NCBI RefSeq assembly: GCF_001522545.3
Contig: NC_031770.1
Coordinates: forward strand, 2,092,182 to 2,156,181
DNA length: 64,000 nt
Direction of reading: 5' to 3'
Source: Parus major
Lineage: Eukaryota; Chordata; Aves; Passeriformes; Paridae
A model generated the notes under the pieces. The model was not told where the DNA came from, made no database searches, and saw only the letters and a list, made by a program, of their open reading frames with translations. Position numbers and translations under genes: made by a program. Below, piece by piece: positions 1 to 13,060 of this stretch (the stretch's first letter is position 1; each line of letters opens with the position of its first letter).

Positions 1-3000
1 CAGTAAGGTGTTTCAACAGGTTTAGGAAAAGGTGGGGATAGAAAAGAACTAGAGGGGAATCATCAGGAAGCTGCAGCCAGAATTAAAATTACTTTAAACA
101 TTCAAATATGACAAAAGAGGATGGAATAAGAACATAATGGTCAGGCATGAAATGTAAAAAGTAAATGTCATGCTATGTCCCAATCACTGTCTTTTTGATT
201 TATCTACTTTTCCTGCATTTACTTAATTGTCAATTCTGAGGAAGAGCAATACAATTCTTTGAAATCCCATTTAAGAAATGCATGGACAGCATCTGTTTCT
301 GGGTGTGTAAGCTCATTGAAATAGGCATCTCATTTATCATATTCCACCCATAATTATTTTGTGACATTAAAATAACACTGAACTCCATCAGGGCAGAAAG
401 CAAATGACAATTTTAGGAATATTTCCCCCACTACTTGCCTTGCTTTTCATAATTTTTGGCTAATCAGGTGTGTGCAGAGGATACCTGTGATAAATACAGA
501 GTTCAGACACTTGCAGTTCTGTACCTTCTTCCTGATAGCAATTCAGACACATGGAAAAACTGAGGTAGGAAGGCATTTTTGGTGATGCTGCAGTCCAAGC
601 ACCTCTCAAAGCACAGTCAGAACAGGTTCCTTAGGACTGTGTCCAGTTGGACAAAAAAAAACAACAAAAAGGCCCAACAACCAAAAAAAACCCCTTAGCA
701 ACCAACAACTGGAATTCCCTGAAAATCAGCTTATATCCATTGCCTCTTACCCTGACAAGATTTTGCATTCAAAGCAACTCAGGGCAGCAAATAAAAAAAA
801 TAATTTCACTTTTTCTCTCAAGTTCAGAAACCCAGAGCTGCAGGTAGAACTGTCAGTGAGTTCTGAAGTCACACTGCCAGTCCCTATGCTTAATCTACAA
901 AAAAAATGGAATGTGATTAGTCACAATGAAATACAATCCCCAAGTAATTGAGACAGATTCAGATTTAATTCATCTTTGCAAAGGAGTTGGAAAACTTGAT
1001 GGTGAAAAAGGTAATTTTTCTTTTATAAAACAGCTCCCAGCATGAGAAGGGAATTTTTTTTTCTGTATAAAAATGACCTAACCTGAAAAGAAAAATCCCT
1101 CAACAATGGGAAACCTGATCCTGCATGAAAATGTAGCAGTATAGGAATTAAATCAGTAAAATATCTTCAGCTTCTGGAAGACTGAAAATTGGGAATAATT
1201 CTCTGGTATTCTCCTGGAAAGCTTAGCAGCACTAGTGAAAAGCAAGGTTTTCCTGAAGTTCTGTTAAAGCATCCTAGGCAAAATAACAGGGTTTAAGCAA
1301 CTATTCCTGTGTTAGCTCTGAGAGGGTGAAGTGCTTATTGGTTCTGCCTCAAATGTGTGTGGAATAACACAGCAATGTGTGTGTGGGAAACAGCTGGGGA
1401 TGGGAATTCCTCCTCCAGCCCTTCTCCTCTGGTTCTGGGGCAGATCTCTGCTATCAATGCTCCACTTCCCTGGATGTTACATACATGTGTTTTGGTGCCA
1501 CTGGGGCACTGCTCCCTATCTGTTTGGGGGACCGAAAAGCAAAGGTCTGTTTAATCAGTAGAATGAATTATTTTGCAAAAATGCAGGAATCAATCTTACT
1601 TTTAAAACAGAAGTACTCCCATTTGTGATCATCCAAGGAGTTGGTGGCAGAAGTCATGTTCCTTGGCATTGATGGCCAAATGTTTTGCTCTGAGATTATC
1701 CATGGAGAATAATTGCATTAAACCTTTAGTGTGTGATTTTTTACAGACCAATACATTTCAACTGACAATTTCCAAAGGCCAACCACTGTCAAAACCTACA
1801 AATAATTAAACTTAAAAACAATACAGATCAACTATTTCTCCAAGGCAGTTGCCATGAACTGGTCACTGAACTGTTTTCTGTGTATGCAGGGACCTCAGCT
1901 ACACAATGCCCTGTTAGTACTCTACAAAGAAGTAGGAAAATGTAGCTTTATTCACTATACAAAATCTCTATTAAAATGTATGGTCCTTGCCTTCTATTTT
2001 ATGAATATTTAAAATCTGTAAGTCCATTTTTTATGTTCTCCATCACCGAATACCACAATTCCCTTTGTGTTCAATGTGCTGATTTATTCCCACTGACACC
2101 AATAATAGGTAATAGAAAAGACACCACAGCATAATTAATTACCATGGGTGTTAATTAGATGTTACACATGGGAACAAGACAGATGGCAAGACAAACAGGA
2201 GTCAGACAGACAGGTATGGCTGAGTACCTCACACTGTCCTGGAAAGATGGATGAGGCCTCTCTGGGTGTGTGAGCTGATAGGGAATGACCTTCGCTGATG
2301 GAGAAGACACACTGCACTAAGAAATATTAATGATGAGACAAGTACCAGAAACTTCAGGTACAGGAGAGATGTAAAACCAAAGGAACAAGCAAATATTTCC
2401 TCAGCTCCAGTAATTGAAATAAATGGAACATCCCAGCAGAGGAAGGGGATGGCATCTGCAGTGAGTGACAATGATCCCATGCTGAAGGATGGCTGGTGGC
2501 TCCCCACAGCTGCTGCTCGCTTTGCTTAATCGTCTCCTGACAGGAAGAGTGATAACATGCCAAAGGCTTCTCATCCTTCTTTTTATTTCGCTCTAATTGC
2601 TATTTTACTTTTCAAATAATTGACAGAGCTTAGTTATGCATTTTGTATTAGCCCAGTAGAGCTGTAGCTATGGGGAACAGAACCCAAGTAGGATCAAAAG
2701 ATGGACCCTGTGCTCCTCCATCCTGGCCATCCCATCACCACGACCCCAGTCCCTGGCAGTGAAAAGAGAGAGACAAAAAAGAGCAAATGAAATATTTCCT
2801 TTGAACTCCTTGCAGGAAAATACATCTCCTCAACCCAAAGTTTTTAAATGTCTAATTCACACAATCTGGTAGATGAAATTCAGTGAAGAGGTTGCCCCTT
2901 TCTAGCAGGAAGGGATGTGTAGTAATGGTATCCAGATGCTGCCCAAGACATTAGAACAAACTGATCCCCAGTTTGATTCCACGGGTGCCCTGTCCTTGTT

Positions 3001-3670
3001 CTTTCCCACCCCAAATAAGCAGCATCAAGCCCACTGGGTTGGGTAATGGTGTTTCAAGGAGTCCTTGGCTTTCTGAGCCTCCCTTCATCTACTGCCTGAA
3101 CTGCCACGTGCAATCCTGCATTTAAAATGAATACAACAAGCAGGTTGTGTCAGGCAGCAGAGAGCTGTGCCAGCTGCAAGAGCTTGTGATTTATTGGTTT
3201 TGTCCAGTGATCCACTGGGTGGGGAAAGCCCAGGGATAGCCCAGGGATACTGGGCCCCAGCCTCAGCTCCCACTGCAGCTCTGCACCCACCAAGGGGCTG
3301 GGACAGGCTTTGGTGTGACAGCAGTTTTAGGGTTCCTGTCCTAGGACAAAACAATCTTGTGATGGACTCTGTTACCTCCCAGCTGAGGCTGATGAGAGCC
3401 TGTCTCTGTCTGTCTGTCCCTCTGTGCTATGTGACAGTTGATGGAAGTCAGAATGAATGCCCAATTCCTGCCCAGCTGGAGATGACAGTCAGCTGCTCCT
3501 TGCCCCAGGGGGCTCTTTTATCCTTCTTTAGCTTTTGCAGACAGACAAAAGTGATCACAGCTTTTCCTTCACCCCAGGGGTATTTCACCAAGCACATCTT
3601 TATGCCAAGCCTGGCAGGTTGTTTCCATATTGTTTGGATGAGGCAGTGCTGTCATGATCCACTAACACAA
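1..3670. other. A+T-rich non-coding stretch, no gene seen
   Basis: I see no convincing exon, RNA gene or recognisable transposon here. Open frames are short and overlap on both strands. One minus-strand splice-like segment near 2229-2295 (acceptor after a pyrimidine run, donor GTACTC) is open in two frames, but its donor is weak and I do not call it. The 189-codon plus-strand frame at 3167-3736 shows no domain and is treated as chance. Confidence 0.6.
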
Positions 3671-4372
3671 GCGGGAGTCGTGAGAGGTTTGTTTGATCTC
3701 AGAGTGCAAAAAGGACACCAAGGGATTTCAGTTTAAATCACAACAGCAATAAGGCACCTTTATTTTAGTGCCAGCAACAAGGGTTGTGCGATAGATGAGA
3801 GGGAAAGAAAGGGAGAGAGGGAGAGAGGGATAAAGAGGTAAAGAGAAAAGAGAAAAAAGGGGAGGGTTATAGCTACCAACAGACGAGACGGGGTCGCTGG
3901 GGTCTTCTTCTGTAGGGAGAGCTCTCTCAGAAAGTAACTTAGAAAGTCACTTTCATAGTCTGTTTCAGAGCGAGGGGCAGCTGGCCAAGAGGTGGGGAGA
4001 TGCACAGGCTGTTGTGGTGACACCCGTTGCTCTGGGCAGCAGGTGTGAGGTACAGAACAGGCTGCTCCTCACCAGCCCCTGCTCAGCAGCAGGAACGAGG
4101 GCAGGGCACTGTGACAGCACAGCAAACACCTACAAACAATCACCTGGGCAGCATCCACCTCAGCCAGGCCAGAACCCCTGCACAAAGTGCCCTGGGGTCT
4201 GCAGGGTCTCGGTCTCTGCTCTTGTGATGGTTGTGAGGCAGATGAGGAAACGTCAGACCCTCTCTTACAAGTGTGTGTTTGATAGAAACCCCAAGCAGAG
4301 CCAGGCTCCCACTCAGAGCATGGCTCACCCACATCTTTATCCTGACAAATACTGAGGCTTACCAGGGCCAAC
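3671..4372 (-). mobile_element. Candidate solo LTR of an endogenous retrovirus
   Basis: Read on the minus strand, the segment has the order expected of a retroviral LTR: a G+C-richer upstream part, a TATA-like CTATAAC near 3868-3875, a pyrimidine-rich tract of about 70 bases, then AATAAA (complement of 3759-3764). The signal sits in the loop of a short hairpin, GGCACTAAAATAAAGGTGCC, with a perfect 5 bp stem. A GT-rich TTGCTGTTGTG follows. Retroviral R regions often present the polyadenylation signal this way. The outer edges are guesses: the minus-strand left end is placed at TGTTGGCC, the right end at CTCTCA. I find no matching target-site duplication and no internal retroviral genes next to it. 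It could instead be ordinary DNA with a chance polyadenylation signal, or the 3' end of a non-coding transcript. Confidence 0.35.
3795..3867. repeat. Purine-rich low-complexity tract
   Basis: About 70 bases of almost pure A/G on the plus strand, built from imperfect GGGAGA, GAAAG and AAGAG words. On the minus strand it is a long pyrimidine run inside the candidate LTR. Imperfect mirror symmetry suggests possible triplex-type structure, but that is inference only. Confidence 0.8.
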
Positions 4373-4399
4373 ACGTAATTAAACAGCCAACCTTGGCAG

Positions 4400-7300
4400 C
4401 TAGCAGTAGATGCTATTGTTCACCAGAAACTTTCTCCATATCCTAAAAAAGATGAAGTTTTCCAGGTTACATCCAACGATTTCTCTCAAGGCTTTCTGTG
4501 GAACTGATTTCCACTGAACCAGAAAGCAGCTAATCAGCTGAAGGCTCTGTGGTGGGCAACTTGACAGACAGTTAATAGATTTAAAAATATTTTTTCTGTG
4601 ACCTGCCAAAGTTATTTAGTTTCCCTTCAAGGTTTGTAATACAGCTCTATTCGCTGATTTATTTAAATTATTTTCCAGTATACCTTGAAAATCACAGAAA
4701 ATAGAAATAAATGGATAAAGCATGGAGTGCAAGGATGCATTGCTCTGGACTGTCTCCTTGGCTTCATCTTCACATAAGCACAGAAACAATGAGTCAAATG
4801 TAAGGAAATTGGAAAAACATCGGTTTAAGCATAATCAATTACTTACATGTTACTGAATAACAAGAACAAACAATACATGTGCAGTTCAAAGAGAAATCTG
4901 GATTTTTCGTGCATCTTATAGAAAGATGGGACCATTATCAACTACACAATATTTTAAAATGACTGTTAACATGTAAGGTCTTACAAAAATCCCACATTCA
5001 TCTCTCTGGTTTCACTCTGTGAGTTTTGAGGGAAACCCCACCTCCCACCCAGCAAGGAAAGCTGAGGAAACTTCAGCTGATATATTACAGCTATAAAACT
5101 CAGCACATAAACTGTTGCATGGACTCTTATACATTTAGTGTAGCAATCCTGAGATCTCTATGACAACAATCCCAACAGATGCTCTCTGAATCCTGCTGCT
5201 GCACAAGGCACTTACTGTGCTTCTAATGGGAAAACCATTATGCTGATTCCCACAGATTATTTTTGGAGTGAGAAATTACTTGTTACGATATTTTACTAAG
5301 AATATGGAGAAGGGGTTGCACTGAAACACGTAAAATGAACTAAAATTCGAGACATCTGAGTACAGAAACAAATGTAGGAGTTCATGGTGATGTCAGTGCT
5401 CTCCTGCCCCTTCCTTCCTTCTCTCCTATGGAAGGTCATTAGGAATTGACTGGTTTGGGCCCAGCTTAGCTCCAGGAAGCCCAACCTGGAGTTCAAGCTG
5501 CATCATGGTCCGAATTAGAATTAGAGAAGAAAACCCCTCCTCTTCCACTCTGGCTGGGTTGCTCACCATCCATATCCCCATTTGCCCATTTATTTATGAT
5601 AAGAGATCAGTGGAGTGCTGTTCCAGTTTTCTTCCATGAGACTGGAAGCAGTCAGAGGTGGCTGTCAGTCCCTTTCTCCCACTGCCAGGACAGTGGCCAC
5701 GTGCACCACTAAAGACATGAGCAGAGTCCTTTAAACTGCTCAGCCCACAAACCCCCATTTTCTTCTTTTTATTTTTCTGAAATAGGAATGGATTGAAAGC
5801 AGGCTCCCCTGTTTGCAGCAATGCCTGTTTCCATGGCACCCAGAGCAGCAGCTGATGGCCTTGTTATAACAAAAACTCTAATAAATTTCAACAGATTGCT
5901 GGGAATTGCTTTTTTATTTTCCCTAAACCAAGACGATCCTCCATTCCTGGAACCACCTCCTATATTGTCCAAAACTCTATGGTGAAGTCAAACTCTTCAT
6001 AGTGATGATAGTTTTTAAACAAGAAATAAAATAGAACATACATCCCTCAGAGAGAAAGAGAAGGAAAAAACCCAAACCTTATCAATTTTTCTTAGTTATC
6101 ACAGACTTGACAGAGCTCTAAATGTGTTTTGTCTGATGAGTCCTCCCAGTGCAGCATCTGTTCACAGCCACTGAAAAGCAACCATGGACAGGCTCAGAGA
6201 CAGAACATCTCCCTTGAACTGTGCTCCTGAAAAGCTGATAAGCTGCTGTGCTGCCCTGTGAATTTTTGAAAAGACATTAATGAACATGGGTATTTTACAC
6301 TCAAATACACTTTTCATCACTCTGATATTCATTTCTGTAAAACCTTATGAATATGTAGTATTGTCTCTTACTTCTTTTTAGGGTCTTCCATCCCAGGTTG
6401 AGTGATTTTTAGATTTCTTTGGTTTGTAAGGTGCTGAACCTGAGGATCCTTTGATTTGATGGACAATTATAACTGATTGAACATTGAGGAGCATTTATGA
6501 TACTGGGAAAAGCAGTGGAAGAGAATTGGCTTTTCAGAGTTGCAAAGGTAGCTTTAAAAAATCTGCACATTTTCCCTCATGCTTTATTAATTATCCTGGT
6601 GACAGAAACCCTGTATTACACTGGCCTGGAAAGAGAATCAGATTTCAAAACTGAGGAGAAAACCAAAAGCAGTACTCAAATGACTATAAGGAGAGAAAAG
6701 CAGAGGAAGCAGTACCAACACTGCATTTGAGAATTCAGTATTATGGAAGATTCTGTGCTAAATTCAGAGTAGCTGTTTGCCAGAGATGTCCTCAGTGTTG
6801 AGCATTACCAAGTTTTTATGTTAAAGGGCATCAACAAATGTTTGATCTAAGCATTTCTCCATGTCCTGGTCTCAGTTCAGTGCTCGACTCTTTGTACCCC
6901 AGCACCTCATAGATGGTGACACAAGACTCAAATATGTCTTTCCCCAAAGAACCTGCAATTCAGTTAATTAATTATACAAATAAAGATCCTGCAGAACCAA
7001 AGAACTGCATATTCCTGAATGTGTGTCTTCTTGGCACACTGTAAAAAATACAACTGAAAAGCCTTAACTGAATTTCAAAAAGAAACTACATTTAGACTTT
7101 AACATTTCTTTATGTACAAATCTTGTCAAAGGTAACTGTCTTACAGGTAATTACAGAGAAAAACATCCAGAAATAAAATCACATGAGCTTAACCAAACAT
7201 CACCTCAAAGGAAATGATCTTTGGGAGCCACAGGAAGGAAAATATGGATAGGGAATAAAGTGAGACCGCCGTTCTTTAGGAACAGTAACTTAATCACTAC

Positions 7301-10029
7301 AGCTACTGACAGATCATTTCACTATGAGAAATAACATACATTAAAAACCATAGAGGAGTTTCTCAGTGTTTAGGGAGACATTGCTATAACACATCTAAAT
7401 TATCACTAAGAGGTTAGAACTGCACTTTGGCACCCCAGGCTCTAGCATATGGTGTGCATCCTCACTTCTTGAGGCGCTGCACAGGCACAGGGAGTGTGTT
7501 CAAAGAATACACAGCCCCAGCAAGTCTCCATTTCGTCCACAAAGGGCTTAATAAAATGACTGAAATTACTCCAGTTTAGCACATCATTATTAATCATTTT
7601 GCAGCCCTAATAGTCTCAGGTTCAGACATTAAAAGGACAATAAAACCACTTAGAGGATGTGTTCTCTCCAGTTAAGAAGCATGATGGAATTCACCAAACT
7701 TACTTCAGCTTCTGCAGAATTGCCAGGAACATTAATAAACTCAAGTGGTTGAGCAGTCTATTAATTTTGGACAGTGTGATTTATATTCTGATGCTCTTTA
7801 GAAAGCTGCACAGACAAAACTCCTCACTGACTGATTTTGTGCACTGTTCCTTGCACTCCAGTAGTTCTCCTTCCACTCCCTGCCCTGGCTGGACTTTTCC
7901 CCTGGAGATGAGAAGTCCTCTGCATATCCTTACTCAGCTGTGTCCTGCCTGCTGGAGGGGTCCAAGCAAACATGCCAGTGATGGAGCATTTTCCTCCAAA
8001 TGTATGGAAAACGTGACCAAGCAGCTTCCTCTTTTTGCTTGGATAATCCTAGACAGACTGCTCCCAGGTGTGTGGGCATCCACATCCTGCCCTCAAGCCA
8101 TGGAAAAACTGCCACCCTGCTGACTGAACTCCACCTTGGAGATCTCTATTTTTCATCTTTCCTGTTTGTTTGTCAGACTGAAGGATTGATACAAGCAAGG
8201 GATTAGCGTTTGGTTTGTTTTAAAATGCTGCAAAAACTAATTTTGCTGGCATGGCACATGACCCATCCTCCAGGGAGGGACACTGTGCTGCTGTCACCAT
8301 TTTTGCCATGACATCTTTACCACTGGCTGAGCAGGACAATATTCAATATCCAATATTCCTCTCAGCACAGCCCTTCCTCACCTCATTGAAAGCATCCCAG
8401 CCATCCTGTTGATCTATGTTGGCTAAATGGCAAAAAACTGCATTGTCTGTCCCCTCCATCAGGCTCCTCTGGTGCCATGGGAGCTTTAGATCAAACCAAA
8501 GCCATATAGTTTGTCCTGAAATTATATACATTAAATTTTCAAAATACATCCCTGCAGCAAGTTGTACTAAATACCACTGAGGGAATATTAAACAACTCCA
8601 GAAAGATTTGGAATTCTACCTAATTTGTGTCTCAGGCAGGTAAATTATTAGGAATTTGCTATCAGAGAGTAAAACATTTCAATCTTCCACAAGATAATAG
8701 TAATAAGACACGACAACAGCTGTAATTTGTGCATTAGGATAGATCAAAAGAGCTGCTTAAGGGTGTGACAGTGGCTCATTTGCCATGGCAGAGTGTGACA
8801 TTTTGTAAACCTGTGACATGGCTCAAGCTGTGCTGTGCTGTGATTGCTACACGTGCTCCTTTCCTCCTCTTCCCCACCTTGCTGGGGAAAACAATTCCTA
8901 CACCTTCAACTACAAAGCAAAGTAAACGAGAGGGAGAGATTATTTGTGCTTGATGTGTTCTGCTTCTCACCCTCTATAATTTAATCCAATGGTGCTGCTC
9001 CACACAACTGATGTGATTTACTGGACTCTCTAGCAGCTAATGTTTTTATTTTGAAATTGTTATTTTATTGATTAGATTTTTCATATACTTCACATTTACT
9101 TGCTTCTATCTCCTCCAAAACACTTTCCACACTTCATTTTGTCCACAGTGCAGTTCTACCTACTTAAATATTGTAACACGTTATTTTATACAACATAGAA
9201 TGAATGCAGGGTTCATGGTCAATTTGAAAGATTAAAAGTAAGGTTTAAATTCTCCTAGCTGAAAGTGACTTCTGAAAAAGTTAATTATTCCTCTTTATCT
9301 CAGATTTACCCCTTAAAGCTGTCTGCTAAATCACAAGAGATCTGAAAGGATTTCACTCTTCACTCCTGGCCACAGAATGGCCCAGCAGAATTTTAAAAGC
9401 TCAAATAGCGTGTGAAATGTGAAGAGTTATTGCTACTATTTACAAAGTACCAGGAACAAGTCCTGCTTTCAATTATTCCTGAAGATACTCCACTGAGTCT
9501 GATCCCCTATTGCCCTGCATAATATATACATTTAAATCTACACCAAGTGGGTTAGAAAGCACTCCTGGTCTGCTCTGCACACATTTCAGCTTGAAGGGAC
9601 ACTGATAAAGAGCCACAAGAGAGACACTTGTTTCTAACAAAGATGCTTTAGGCTAACAGAAAATATTATCAATAAACCTTCTGTGCATTTGAGGAGGGGA
9701 AAAATAAGCTGAATTTCTAACGTGCCCTGTCAAGGCAGCTGGCTGCAGTTCTCATTGGGCTGAATGGGATGTATCCGATTTCTGCTGAAAACAGAGTAGA
9801 AATGGAACACCAGTTTCACAGAATATGTTATTAACATCTCTTATCTCAGAGATTATTATCTCATCTAATATGATTTCTGGAGCGGTATCATCCCTGGAAA
9901 ATCCCAGAGACATGCAGCCTGTGGCTGGGAGAGGTTAAGCACAGTTGTGTTGCCTGTACTCACAGAGAGAGCAGAGGAGAAGGAAAAACACCTGCTCAGG
10001 TCCTCAGGGCACTCTTCAGGTGGGCATGA
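4400..10029. other. Non-coding stretch without recognisable features
   Basis: I see ordinary A+T-rich sequence. No CR1 tail, LTR, tandem array or well-flanked exon stands out. Isolated splice-like words occur, for example a strong plus-strand acceptor ending at 8176, but none has a partner donor at exon distance. The longest frame (7659-8123, plus) has no recognisable domain. Confidence 0.6.
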
Positions 10030-10940
10030 GAAGGATTGATCCCGAGAGCCAGCTCCTGGCTAGACAGGCTGGAGCGGGGTGAGCATCGCCCTGCTGGGGG
10101 CCAGGGGGGAGAGAAGGGTTGGTGCTGGCTGAGGGCCACCCACAGCACTGCAGAGGGTGCCAGCACTGGGCACTGGGTGCTCTGAGGAGAGTCCAGAGCC
10201 CACAGCTGGTTGCAGTGGGTCTGTCCAGCTCCAGAGGCTGGGAGAGCCAGCAGAACTGAGGCTTTTTGGGTGCCTGACCTGTGGGAATCCTCCTACAGCA
10301 CATGGTCTTGTCCTTACGAACGGTGTCAGTGCTAACAAACAAGAAAGCCCTGCATTCTGTACAGGAGTGAGGGGAAAGTTCTGTGGGATGTGCTGTGGAA
10401 TATCTGCTGCTCGTACACGTGGTAAAAAAACACAGGGTTGAATTGGGGTTTGACAGCATTCTTAAAAGAGAACTTTGGAGGAGGAGGTTTGTGTCAGCTC
10501 CGTGACACGACCTTTGCAGCAGCCAACGGGCTGATTAGCTCAGCAGCCCATCAAAGCCTCACCACCACCACTGCCTCCCCCACATCCTTCCCCAGGGCTT
10601 TGCTGCCAGTGAGTTCTGCACAAACTCGTGCCTTTCCACAAGCCACTTGGGGTGACAGTCCAGAGAATCCCTTCTCTTGTCTCTGCTTTCCATGGAGCTC
10701 GTGCACCTTCCCCAGCTCGCGTGGGGCTGCAGGTGAGCTCACCCAGCACCGCCTGGGCACTGGGAAGGACACCCAGACACCTCCTGGAGCCACAGAGCCT
10801 CCTGCCAGGAGGGAAGGGGGACAGGGATGGCTGCTGAGGGCTCCCAGCAGTCACCTCCATGCCCCAACACCCCTGTCCATGGCAGAACAAGGGTTCTGGC
10901 ACCTTGCACAGCATTAGGCACAGTGGGAACACCTCCACCA
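10030..10940. other. G+C-rich block in A+T-rich surroundings
   Basis: Base composition rises sharply for about 900 bases, and open frames appear in most reading directions (for example 10438-10917 plus and 10540-10938 minus). That is what G+C-rich DNA gives without coding. I count about 15 CpGs, too few for an unmethylated CpG island. On the minus strand, 10801-10743 (59 bp) has a very good pyrimidine-rich acceptor and a donor GG|GTGAGC. All three frames are open, so openness says nothing. The block could hold a small exon, an old G+C-rich repeat or neither. No sharp borders or target-site duplications are visible. Confidence 0.5.
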
Positions 10941-11319
10941 GGATGAAATGTTTCCATGTTATCTAATGAGGTGTGACTTAATAAATAAGTTAGAGCAGTA
11001 CAGGATGTTATAACGCAATCATGCTGTAATTAACAATTTTTGTCAATGCTACAGGAAAGGAGGCAGTGCTGAAAGTAAGCTGCATTTCCAGCATTGCCTG
11101 TTCCTCCCTCCTCCTGCACAAAAATCCAGGGATGACTTCTGCCAAGAGAAATGGAGTCAAATAGCTCCAGACATCTGTGAGCCTTGTAGTGCACATTATT
11201 TTCCTAAAAATTAAACCATGGATTCCACAAAAAAGTATTATGGCTTTTCATGCAATAGGATACCAACAACACAGCAATGACATCATAAATAGAGAGACTG
11301 GGGAACTGCTTGCAGTAGA

Positions 11320-11358
11320 ATTCATTTGGCCTCTGTTAAATGGATTCATTTGGCCTCT
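11320..11358. repeat. Short direct duplication
   Basis: The 15-mer ATTCATTTGGCCTCT occurs at 11320 and again at 11344, a period of 24 bases. It looks like a replication-slippage duplication with no other copies nearby. Confidence 0.85.
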
Positions 11359-12003
11359 TGGTTTTTCTTTGTTAATTCTTCATGAGCTGATTTGAACAAA
11401 TACTACTTATTTGACCACTAATTCATGCAAAGATGTTTCTATCTATAGACCACTTGCAAATGATGCACTGCTACTGCTGCCTCAGTGTAAGCAATCACAT
11501 AAATTTTATATTATGAACTCTATTTCCTGATCAGAGACTCGCTGAAAACAAAGCTGAAGTGCACAAGAAGTGTCACATCTGTTGTGACCAAACCCCTGAC
11601 CATGGGGCTCAGTGAGAATTCTCATCTCAGTGCAGTTGTGCTCATGTATTCCCAGATTCTTGGTGCAAACACACTTTTCTATCAGTACAACTGGCTGGAA
11701 CGATTGCCATTAACTTCCCAAATGATGAGTTTTTGGAGCACCACTTTCAAATAATATTACAATTGCAAGTATAATGTGAAGTTTGTGACTACAGAATAAA
11801 TCCTGCTCTTTTAAAATAATAAACAAAACTGACAGGATATTAAACTGAGTCTCCATGAAAACAATTCTCTGTGGTCTCCTGTGCCAGTTCATTGGCTCAG
11901 AGCTTGATTAGACACTGCCATCGAGACCAACCCAGAGCTAAGAGCTCACCCAGGGAGGAGAGCAAGGAGTCCAATCCAATTTCACCCCAAATGATTTTTG
12001 TTT

Positions 12004-12109
12004 GCTCTTTGTTTATTTGTTTAACACTGAAAAACTATTTGTTTTAACTCTTAAAAGCTCTTTTAACTTTAAAAGCTCTTTGTTTAAACTTTGTTTAACA
12101 CTGAAAAAC
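12004..12109. repeat. Diverged tandem duplication rich in TTTGTTTAA
   Basis: The segment 12004-12035 reappears at 12075-12109, with the 20-mer TTTGTTTAACACTGAAAAAC exact in both copies and a 3-base difference before it. The spacer contains the palindromic word TTAAAAGCTCTTTTAA plus a partial repeat of it (TTTAAAAGCTCTTTG). The block appears to have grown by nested local duplications. I see no coding or transposon signal. Confidence 0.8.
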
Positions 12110-13010
12110 ATAACTTCGACACAAAACTGCCAGAAAGTTTTTGATCTGTGAGACAAAAGCAGGAAAACTTAAACCACTAAAAAACCACAACACCAAACAC
12201 CAAAGATTAAGTACAACCCAAAAAGGACTGGAACAGTTAACAAGCTGATCCTGTGTAGGTGATAAACTATTAGTAGGTATAATCAATTAAAATAAAATAT
12301 AAAATATCATCACTTAAAAGCTGGTCTTAATAATTCTTCGTGTTTTGTCCCATAGAGCTTTTGCAATTGCAGGGAATACTTGTGAAATACATTATGGATG
12401 GGAATATTCCATGGCTGTCTCTGTGTGGGACTGTAATGCTTTCATCTCCTGCTGTATACAACAAACACTTATGTACAAAAGAGATGAGGGCAGCTTGTGA
12501 CAGAACAAGGAACAATCTCAGGCTTTACACTGACACATTGTTCAGACCTGCTGTAACACAGACTTGAAGAATGAGGGGGGATTTTGTAGCTGCAGCCTGC
12601 CTAAACCCTGAACCCAGCCTCTGGAGACACAACCTGGCAAACTGGGATGCCATAATTGTCCTGCTGCCTGTAATTTATCCATCCTAATAATACACTTACA
12701 TTGATGCCAGTCCCTGAGCAATAATCTCCAGACTCCACAGTCTCATATGCATAATTCAAGCACATGATTAAGATGACTGGATATTTCCTGGGGGGAATAC
12801 TTCGATTTAGGTTCAGTTCTGCTCAACTTTGCTACAGACAGAACTAGCTTCTACACATATCAGAACACATAGTAAGTAACAAATTTCAGATTTTGTGGGG
12901 GGGACATATTCATATCACTGTGACAATAAACCATTTATACTGCAGCTGATTAGGTTTTGACACACCAGTGAATGAATCAAATTTCAAATCTGATGCAAAG
13001 CATTTTTACT

Positions 13011-13060
13011 CTTCCTTATCCCTTTCTTCTATCCTTCCTTATCCCTTTCTTCTATCCTTA
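13011..13060. repeat. Two-copy 23 bp minisatellite, pyrimidine-rich
   Basis: A 23 bp unit beginning CTTCCTTATCCC is present twice exactly (13011-13033 and 13034-13056), followed by the first bases of a third. It is a low-copy pyrimidine minisatellite. Confidence 0.9.

Noticed and set aside
3167..3736. 189-codon plus-strand open frame
   Set aside because: No domain, signal or splice context; composition changes along it; it overlaps the candidate LTR edge. Length is compatible with chance in this window.
7659..8123. 154-codon plus-strand open frame
   Set aside because: No recognisable domain or splice structure; serine/cysteine-rich chance translation.
10438..10938. Several long frames on both strands
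   Set aside because: G+C-rich DNA has few stops; openness in nearly all frames is not evidence of coding.
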